A DNA stretch of 21,273 nt from Cycloclasticus sp. GTDB taxonomy: Bacteria > Pseudomonadota > Gammaproteobacteria > Methylococcales > Cycloclasticaceae. The stretch lies in assembly GCA_018066825.1 (NCBI GenBank), contig JAGPVU010000099.1:1-21273 (forward strand), written 5' to 3'. Position 1 is the first letter of the stretch; each line of letters starts with the position of its first letter. The position numbers and the translations under genes were made by a program. Below are positions 16,240 to 21,273 of this stretch, in pieces. The notes beneath the pieces are model-generated. The model searched no databases, was not told the DNA's origin, and saw only the letters and a list, made by a program, of their open reading frames with translations.

Positions 16240-17907
16240 ATGAGCGAAAATTTCGCAGAACTATTTGAAGAAAGCATTAAATCAGCCGAACTTAACCCGG
16301 GTACATTAATTACCGGTCAAGTGGTCGATATTACAAACGACTCAGTGATTGTAAATGCAGGTCTAAAATCAGAAGGCAATATCCCACGTTGGCAGTTTGT
16401 TAGTGCTACAGGCGAACTCGAAGTGGCTATTGGTGACGACGTTGAAGTCGTACTGGATATGGTTGAGGATGGACTAGGTGCCACCTTGTTATCCAGAGAT
16501 AAAGCTAAAAAAGCAGCTGCTTGGCGCTTCCTTGAGAAAGCCGCAGAAGAAAAAGAAACAGTTATTGGTGTCATCACTGGCAAAGTACGCGGTGGTTTCA
16601 CTGTCGAAGTGGGTGGTTTGAGCGGTTTCTTACCAGGCTCCCTAGTAGACGTACGTCCTTTAAGAGACACATCGTTCCTTGAAGGTAAAGACTTAGAGTT
16701 TAAAGTGATTAAACTGGATGAGAAACGTAATAATGTTGTTGTTTCGCGTCGTGCAGTACTAGAAACCGAATACAGCGCAGAACGCGAAGCCTTACTCGAC
16801 AATCTAAAAGAAGGTGCTGTACTGAAAGGTATGGTTAAAAACTTAACCGATTATGGCGCATTTATCGATTTAGGTGGCGTGGACGGTTTGTTACATATAA
16901 CGGATATGGCCTGGAAGCGTGTTAAACATCCATCAGAAGTTATTGAAATTGGACAAGATATCGAAGTTGTTGTCTTACGCTATGACGAAGAGAAAAAACG
17001 TGTCTCACTGGGCATGAAACAACTGGGTGAAGATCCATGGGTGAATATTCTTGATCGTTACCCTGTTCATTCTAAATTAAGCGGCAAAGTGACTAACCTA
17101 ACGGATTATGGTTGCTTTATTGAGATAGAAGACGGTATCGAAGGTTTGGTTCACGTATCAGAAATGGATTGGACCAATAAAAATGTTAACCCAGCTAAAG
17201 TTGTATCGTTAGGTGATGAAGTTGAAGTGATGGTGCTTGAAATTGACGATACACGTCGTCGTATTTCACTCGGCATGAAACAATGTAAAGGTAACCCTTG
17301 GCAAGACTTCTCAGCTATCCATAAGAAAGGCGACAAAATTAAAGGCTTAATCAAATCTATTACTGATTTTGGTATCTTTATAGGCTTGGATGGTGATATT
17401 GATGGTCTGGTTCATTTGTCTGATATATCTTGGGACGAAAAAGGTGAAGAAGAACTTCAAAGCTATAAGAAAGGTATGGAGCTTGAAACCGTTATTTTGG
17501 CTATCGATTCAGATCGTGAAAGAATCTCTTTGGGTATTAAACAAATTGAACAAGACCCTTTCCAAGAATTCTTAGCTTCTAACGACAAAAATTCTTTAGT
17601 GAAAGGTGTTGTTAAAGAAGTGGATGCTAAAGGTGCTGTAATCCAGTTGAACGACAATATCGAAGGGTACCTTCGTGCTTCAGAATTAAGCCGTGATCGA
17701 GTCGATGATGCGAGAAATATCCTGAATGAAGGTGATGAAATTGAAGCTAAATTTATTGGCATTGATCGCAAAAATAAAACCATAAACCTATCTATCAAAG
17801 CGAAAGATGATGATGAGGAAAAAGCGGTATTAAGTGACTATTCTCAACAAAATGCGAGCACGCCGACGTTAGGTGATATCTTTAAGAACAGCATGGAAGA
17901 CAAATAA
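16240..17907 (+). CDS. rpsA: 30S ribosomal protein S1
   Basis: S1 binds mRNA on the 30S subunit and helps initiation and unfolding of leaders. The 555-residue protein is close to the 557 of E. coli. Six S1 domains can be placed at about 21-87, 105-171, 192-260, 277-347, 364-434 and 451-520; the first two are divergent ribosome-binding domains, and domains 3 to 5 show the repeated TDYGAF/TDYGCF/TDFGIF and VSLGMK or ISLGMK-type signatures. The leader has only a weak AGAGA ribosome site, as is common for rpsA, whose translation S1 itself represses in E. coli. It is separated from cmk by a terminator and must have its own promoter or depend on readthrough. It is followed by a hairpin and ihfB. 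Confidence 0.99.
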   Translation: MSENFAELFEESIKSAELNPGTLITGQVVDITNDSVIVNAGLKSEGNIPRWQFVSATGELEVAIGDDVEVVLDMVEDGLGATLLSRDKAKKAAAWRFLEKAAEEKETVIGVITGKVRGGFTVEVGGLSGFLPGSLVDVRPLRDTSFLEGKDLEFKVIKLDEKRNNVVVSRRAVLETEYSAEREALLDNLKEGAVLKGMVKNLTDYGAFIDLGGVDGLLHITDMAWKRVKHPSEVIEIGQDIEVVVLRYDEEKKRVSLGMKQLGEDPWVNILDRYPVHSKLSGKVTNLTDYGCFIEIEDGIEGLVHVSEMDWTNKNVNPAKVVSLGDEVEVMVLEIDDTRRRISLGMKQCKGNPWQDFSAIHKKGDKIKGLIKSITDFGIFIGLDGDIDGLVHLSDISWDEKGEEELQSYKKGMELETVILAIDSDRERISLGIKQIEQDPFQEFLASNDKNSLVKGVVKEVDAKGAVIQLNDNIEGYLRASELSRDRVDDARNILNEGDEIEAKFIGIDRKNKTINLSIKAKDDDEEKAVLSDYSQQNASTPTLGDIFKNSMEDK

Positions 17908-17921
17908 AATAAATTGAAAAT

Positions 17922-17941
17922 GGCGGGAAATTTTTCCCGCC
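17922..17941 (+). terminator. Hairpin between rpsA and ihfB (partial terminator or processing stem)
   Basis: A perfect GC-rich inverted repeat, GGCGGGAA pairing with TTCCCGCC around an ATTT loop, sits 14 bases after the rpsA stop. The following bases (TAATTTCTTG) are not a proper T-tract, so termination is probably incomplete. It could instead stabilise the 3' end of rpsA mRNA while letting some transcripts reach ihfB. Confidence 0.6.
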
Positions 17942-17951
17942 TAATTTCTTG

Positions 17952-17958
17952 AAGGTGG
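17952..17958 (+). promoter_or_regulatory. Ribosome binding site of ihfB
   Basis: AAGGTGG lies 4 bases before GTG 17963 and decides in favour of this GTG start, which gives the standard IhfB N-terminus TKSELIE. Confidence 0.75.
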
Positions 17959-17962
17959 ACTC

Positions 17963-18265
17963 GTGACAAAATCTGAATTAATTGAAAAATTAGCGCAACA
18001 GCAAATACATCTCCCTTATAAGGATGTAGAACTGGCAGTGAAATGTATACTCGAAAAAATGAGCCGTGCATTATCGTCTGGAGAAAGAATCGAGATCAGA
18101 GGTTTTGGTAGCTTTTCATTGCATTATCGACCTCCACGGATGGGAAGAAATCCAAAAAATGGTGAAGCCGTTGCTTTGTCTGGTAAGTACGTGCCGCACT
18201 TTAAGCCGGGTAAAGAGCTGCGTGTTCGGGTTGATGAGGCAAAAGAAAGTTATAAAATTAAATAA
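17963..18265 (+). CDS. ihfB: Integration host factor subunit beta
   Basis: IhfB pairs with IhfA to form the nucleoid protein IHF, which binds specific sites in the minor groove and bends DNA sharply. The 100-residue product is of normal length and starts at GTG. The N-terminal helices (TKSELIEKLAQQ) are followed by RGFGSFSLHYRPPRMGRNPKNGE: the flexible beta arm with the proline (in GRNPK) that inserts between base pairs. The C-terminal VPHFKPGKELR is also typical. The stop codon lies within the A-run of a strong terminator, closing the rpsA-ihfB unit. Confidence 0.97.
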   Translation: MTKSELIEKLAQQQIHLPYKDVELAVKCILEKMSRALSSGERIEIRGFGSFSLHYRPPRMGRNPKNGEAVALSGKYVPHFKPGKELRVRVDEAKESYKIK

Positions 18266-18292
18266 AAAAGCCCCTAATATAGGGGCTTTTTT
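18264..18292 (+). terminator. Strong intrinsic terminator after ihfB
   Basis: GCCCC (18270-18274) pairs with GGGGC (18282-18286), extended by T-A and flanked by an A6 run before and a T6 run after. The symmetry means it could work in both directions, but only the plus-strand gene needs it here. Confidence 0.9.
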
Positions 18293-18382
18293 ATTGCCAA
18301 AGAAGTAATATATTATTTTAAAAACCCTTTATTACAAATGGGGGATGTATTCACATGGAATGTAAATTACTGAGAAAATAAT

Positions 18383-18673
18383 ATGAAATTTTTCTACTTA
18401 TTACTGTTCGTCATTTTTATAGTTATTGGTTTTGTGTTGTCGATATTGAATTCAGCACCGATTAAAATTAATTATTATTATGGCTGGATAGAATTGCCCT
18501 TATCCTTTGCGATACTCATTTCCTTTAGCATAGGCGTATTGCTCGGTTTAAGCGCCAAATTCTGGAATAACTACGTATTAAGACGCCAGTATAATAGGCT
18601 CGCTAAAGAAGCTGAGTTAACAAAAAAAGAAGTGTCTAACTTAAGAACGTACCCAGCTAAACAAATCAATTAG
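18383..18673 (+). CDS. lapA: LPS assembly protein A (LapA, DUF1049)
   Basis: A 96-residue inner-membrane protein with two hydrophobic segments (about 3-22 and 38-58), the second ending in GVLLGL, then a basic and charged tail (LRRQYNRLAKEAE) that likely faces the cytoplasm. The NSAPIKINYYYG segment between the helices is typical of the LapA/YciS family. In E. coli LapA works with LapB to adjust LpxC level and LPS synthesis. The TAG stop is directly followed by the lapB ATG with no gap, so the two are translationally coupled. It begins a new transcript after the ihfB terminator; the promoter between 18293 and 18382 was not clearly identified. Confidence 0.9.
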   Translation: MKFFYLLLFVIFIVIGFVLSILNSAPIKINYYYGWIELPLSFAILISFSIGVLLGLSAKFWNNYVLRRQYNRLAKEAELTKKEVSNLRTYPAKQIN

Positions 18674-19816
18674 ATGTATGAAATATCCTTTATGCTGTTA
18701 CCCGTGGCAGCCGCTAGTGGTTGGTACTTCGCCAATCGTCAGCACAAGCGCAAGCAAAGTGGCAGTAAGTTAGAACACAGTGGGTATTTTAAAGGTCTAA
18801 ATTATCTACTAAATGAGCAACCCGATAAAGCCATAGATGTTTTTGTTGATTTGTTGGAAGTCGATGACGAAACAATAGAAATTCACCTCGCCTTAGGCAC
18901 GCTCTTCCGGCAACGGGGTGAAGTTGAAAAATCAATAAGACTGCATCAAAACTTGATAGCTCGCCCCCAACTGACTTCTACATTACGTGCCGATGTTTTA
19001 CATGAGTTAGGGCTTGATTACATGCGTGCAGGACTATTAGACAGGGCCGAAACTATTTTTCTAGAACTCGAAAAGAACAATGAGCATAAATTGAACTCAT
19101 GTCAGCAGTTATTATCAATTTTTCAACAAGAAAGAGAGTGGTTACCGGCAATTGACTATGTTATTAAACTCGAGCTGATAGAAAATAATAGGCAACCACA
19201 GCTTCTGTCACAACTACATTGCGAGGCAGCGGAAGAATTCTTGGCTAAAAAGGACCTTAATAAAGCGTCCGGGTATTTAAAAAAAGCATTAAAAATTGAC
19301 CCCCATTGTGTTAGAGCCAGTGTGATTACAGCACAAATATACAAAAAGAATAATGACTTTAAGCGAGCATTAAAAACACTGTTGGCTATTCGTGATCAAG
19401 ACATTCGTTTTGTCCCCGTTTTTTTGGACTTGATTCTCGATTGTTTTAACAGTCTGAATCAACCTAAACAAAAATTTAACTTTTTGGCTGATTTGCAAAC
19501 AGGCAATGATTCTGTTTTTGTCACGCGTCGCTTTATAGACGTGTTAATTGAACAAGAAGGCAAACAACGGGCCTTGGATTACTTGCAAGAAAAACTATTA
19601 CAGGAACCTAAGCAGGCCTTATTAAAATTGTACGCACTGATAAAAGCTGATAATGAATCCGATCAAGATAGCCAATTTTTTTGTCAGGTTATCAACAAAC
19701 TAGAGGATGAGTTGTTTAGCTTTCAGTGTAAACAGTGTGGTTTCAGTTCAGTTGATCTCAATTGGTGTTGCCCCAGCTGTAAACAATGGGGTGTTAACGA
19801 GCCCGTTGCAGTCTAG
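18674..19816 (+). CDS. lapB: LPS assembly protein B (LapB/YciM)
   Basis: LapB is an inner-membrane-anchored TPR protein that, in E. coli, guides FtsH to degrade LpxC and so limits LPS synthesis. The 380-residue product has an N-terminal membrane segment (about 3-20), then TPR repeats over about 35-330 (for example FKGLNYLLNEQPDKAIDVF and ALGTLFRQRGEVEKSI), and a C-terminal rubredoxin-like metal site with CxxC pairs at Cys352/Cys355 and Cys366/Cys369 (CPSC). An extra Cys365 sits next to the second pair. Length is close to the 389 residues of E. coli. The start is immediately after the lapA stop. The usual downstream gene pyrF is absent. Confidence 0.95.
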   Translation: MYEISFMLLPVAAASGWYFANRQHKRKQSGSKLEHSGYFKGLNYLLNEQPDKAIDVFVDLLEVDDETIEIHLALGTLFRQRGEVEKSIRLHQNLIARPQLTSTLRADVLHELGLDYMRAGLLDRAETIFLELEKNNEHKLNSCQQLLSIFQQEREWLPAIDYVIKLELIENNRQPQLLSQLHCEAAEEFLAKKDLNKASGYLKKALKIDPHCVRASVITAQIYKKNNDFKRALKTLLAIRDQDIRFVPVFLDLILDCFNSLNQPKQKFNFLADLQTGNDSVFVTRRFIDVLIEQEGKQRALDYLQEKLLQEPKQALLKLYALIKADNESDQDSQFFCQVINKLEDELFSFQCKQCGFSSVDLNWCCPSCKQWGVNEPVAV

Positions 19817-19942
19817 GCTATTAAACGGTTCTATTTGTAAGCTTTAGCGTACATTAATTTAATTCTTTGCTCATATACACTGATTGCTCGATGCTCGATA
19901 TTTGAACAGCGGTAAAACAAGGAAGCTTATTAATTAAACTAT

Positions 19943-19947
19943 AGGGA
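19943..19947 (+). promoter_or_regulatory. Ribosome binding site of the helix-hairpin-helix protein gene
   Basis: AGGGA lies 5 bases before ATG 19953. The rest of the 136-base gap from lapB (19817-19952) is AT-rich; no convincing -35/-10 pair was found there. Confidence 0.6.
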
Positions 19948-19952
19948 TATTT

Positions 19953-20219
19953 ATGAAAATAATTAAATCGTGGTTGTTTGTGTGCTCTTGGTTTTTCTAC
20001 TCAATGTCGGTGTTGGCTGTTAACGTTAATACTGCGCCAGCTGAAGAAATTTCCAAACAGTTGAATGGTGTAGGTGCTGCTAAAGCTGAGGCGATTGTTA
20101 CGTATCGTACCCAAAATGGCGCATTTAAAACACTAGAAGACCTTAGTAAGGTTAAAGGCATTGGCGCGGCTACACTGGATAAAAATCGTGAAAATATAGA
20201 GTTTGATGTTAAGCCATAA
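19953..20219 (+). CDS. Exported ComEA-family helix-hairpin-helix protein
   Basis: An 88-residue protein with an N-terminal signal sequence (hydrophobic about 6-20, likely cleavage after VLA at 22) and a mature part of about 66 residues beginning VNVNTAPAEEI. Two helix-hairpin-helix motifs follow (LNGVGAAKAEAI and VKGIGAATL), the architecture of ComEA, the periplasmic DNA receptor of natural transformation. Stand-alone small versions such as this are widespread in Gammaproteobacteria, often without proof of a competence role. It has its own ribosome site and a strong terminator after it, so it may be a single-gene unit. No other competence genes are in view. DNA binding is inferred from the motifs. 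Confidence 0.88.
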   Translation: MKIIKSWLFVCSWFFYSMSVLAVNVNTAPAEEISKQLNGVGAAKAEAIVTYRTQNGAFKTLEDLSKVKGIGAATLDKNRENIEFDVKP

Positions 20220-20238
20220 GGTTTAATATTTACCTTAT

Positions 20239-20266
20239 AAGGCCCCATTTGATTGGGGCCTTTTTT
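20239..20266 (+). terminator. Strong intrinsic terminator after the ComEA-like gene
   Basis: GGCCCCA (20241-20247) pairs with TGGGGCC (20254-20260) around a 6-base loop, followed by six T residues. On the minus strand the stem is followed only by TTATAAGG, so it is a poorer terminator for the convergent acyl-CoA dehydrogenase gene, though it may serve both. Confidence 0.88.
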
Positions 20267-20272
20267 ATTGGG

Positions 20273-21273
20273 TCAAAACTGATTTTCTTTTAAGCCCATG
20301 ATCGTATCGCTACCACTCATGATAGCCGATAGCAGTGCGCCCGTTTGTGGTAATAAACGTTGCATATAAAACAGCCCCGTTGTTAGTTTGCCAGCATAGA
20401 ACTCTTCCGACATCTGACCTTTTTGATATTGAATATTATGGGCTATTTGAGCCCACATATAGGCCATCGCGACTAGTCCAAACAATCTTAGGTAGTCGCT
20501 TGCAGCGCCACCTGCTTCATCTGGGTTAGACAATCCTTTTTGAGCAATGAATAAGGTAGCGTTTTGTAATCGACTAAACGATTTTGCTAACGGTAAAATA
20601 AAGTTAGCCAACGCCGCGTCGTGCTGATGCTGTTGTAAAAAATCTGACACAGGGTGAAAAAAGTGTCGAAGATTTCGGCCCATATGTTCCGCAAGTTTTC
20701 TGCCGACCAAATCGAGTGCCTGAATACCGTTAGCGCCTTCATAAATTTGGCATATACGGGCGTCGCGCAGGTATTGTTCCATGCCATTTTCACGAATATA
20801 ACCGTGCCCGCCATACACTTGTATGCCGGTGCTGGTGACCATCTCTCCGATGTCGGTTAAAAAGGCTTTAAACACAGGAGTTAACAAAGAGACCAGTTCA
20901 CTGGCGTTTTGTTTGACTTTGGGGTCGCTGGCTTGATACGACACATCCAGTTGAAAAGATAGCCAAGTACTCAGAGCACGTGCGCCTTCGGTATAGGCCT
21001 TCATGGTTAATAACATGCGTCTAACGTCGGGGTGAACAATCAACGGGTCAGCCGGCTTATCGGGTTGTTTTACTCCAGTTAAGGCACGGCCTTGTAAACG
21101 TTCTTGAGCGTAGTCAACTGCCCCGCAGTAGGAGGCGTGCGCTACAGCAAGGCCTTGAATGCCGACATGAATACGGGCGCTATTCATCATGATAAACATC
21201 GCTTTCATTCCTTTATTTAGCTCACCGACCAAATAACCGGTTGAGTTTTCAAACTCCATCGCGCAAGTGGCCG
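20273..21273 (-). CDS. Acyl-CoA dehydrogenase, C-terminal part (5' end outside window)
   Basis: An FAD flavoenzyme that introduces a double bond into an acyl-CoA. The frame stays open to the right edge (residues Ala-Thr-Cys-Ala precede the Met at 21259), so the start is beyond the window. About 333 residues are visible. They include GYLVGELNKGMKAMFIMMN, a helical segment with GGHGYIRENGMEQYLRDARI, and IYEGANGIQALDLVGRKL, which holds the family's catalytic glutamate region. After this core there are about 120 more residues, a C-terminal extension found in the large (about 590-residue) acyl-CoA dehydrogenases, a group that includes DmdC-type methylmercaptopropionyl-CoA dehydrogenases. Substrate cannot be told from this part; fatty-acid use is equally likely. 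It converges on the ComEA-like gene with a shared hairpin between. Confidence 0.93.
   Translation of the reverse strand, partial: ATCAMEFENSTGYLVGELNKGMKAMFIMMNSARIHVGIQGLAVAHASYCGAVDYAQERLQGRALTGVKQPDKPADPLIVHPDVRRMLLTMKAYTEGARALSTWLSFQLDVSYQASDPKVKQNASELVSLLTPVFKAFLTDIGEMVTSTGIQVYGGHGYIRENGMEQYLRDARICQIYEGANGIQALDLVGRKLAEHMGRNLRHFFHPVSDFLQQHQHDAALANFILPLAKSFSRLQNATLFIAQKGLSNPDEAGGAASDYLRLFGLVAMAYMWAQIAHNIQYQKGQMSEEFYAGKLTTGLFYMQRLLPQTGALLSAIMSGSDTIMGLKENQF

Noticed and set aside
16317..16802. Open frame of 161 codons on the minus strand within rpsA
   Set aside because: Serine/threonine-rich translation caused by reading acidic S1 codons backwards; rpsA itself is unambiguous.
19886..19899. 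Tandem repeat GCTCGAT x2 before the ComEA-like gene
   Set aside because: Only two 7-base copies with no spacing or symmetry typical of an operator; likely chance.
1..21273. CRISPR array, insertion sequence, prophage or toxin-antitoxin pair
   Set aside because: No regularly spaced repeats, no transposase or integrase motifs, and no unexplained gene pairs; gene spacing and order are those of a conserved core region.

Overview
This 21.3 kb window looks like a conserved chromosomal core region of a gammaproteobacterium of moderate to low GC. The evidence is a ZipA division protein, a gyrA-serC-pheA-hisC-tyrA-aroA-cmk-rpsA-ihfB run, lapA-lapB after ihfB, and an E. coli-numbered GyrA and S1. The gene order and sequence style suggest the Methylophaga/Cycloclasticus side of the class, but that is only a weak guess. 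No insertion sequence, prophage, CRISPR array, tRNA or rRNA was seen. The longest stretch without a gene is about 250 bases (5858-6107).

Region 1 (1-5857, + strand) holds the C-terminal half of smc, then zipA, ligA and a GGDEF diguanylate cyclase, each separated by 3 to 24 bases. This is a chromosome condensation, division and DNA-joining cluster with a c-di-GMP enzyme attached at its end. A weak hairpin follows.

Region 2 (5960-16182) starts with a likely promoter and gyrA, then runs tightly through serC, serA, pheA, hisC, tyrA, aroA and cmk, and ends at a strong terminator. It combines DNA gyrase, two steps of serine synthesis, a shikimate step (AroA), the phenylalanine/tyrosine branch and CMP kinase. 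The serA reading frame is broken by a single in-frame amber codon (9983-9985), with everything downstream apparently intact. This is the most notable feature of the window.

Region 3 (16183-18292) carries rpsA (ribosomal protein S1) and ihfB, with hairpins after each. Region 4 (18293-19816) carries lapA and lapB, which control LPS synthesis; pyrF, which follows lapB in E. coli, is absent here. Region 5 has a small exported ComEA-type helix-hairpin-helix protein, a strong terminator, and a convergent minus-strand acyl-CoA dehydrogenase cut by the right edge.

I found no convincing new multi-gene system. The observations worth following are the serA nonsense codon, serA placed inside the aromatic operon, the diguanylate cyclase linked to ligA, the class II-type AroA, the possibly NADP-dependent TyrA, and the short U-rich rpsA leader.
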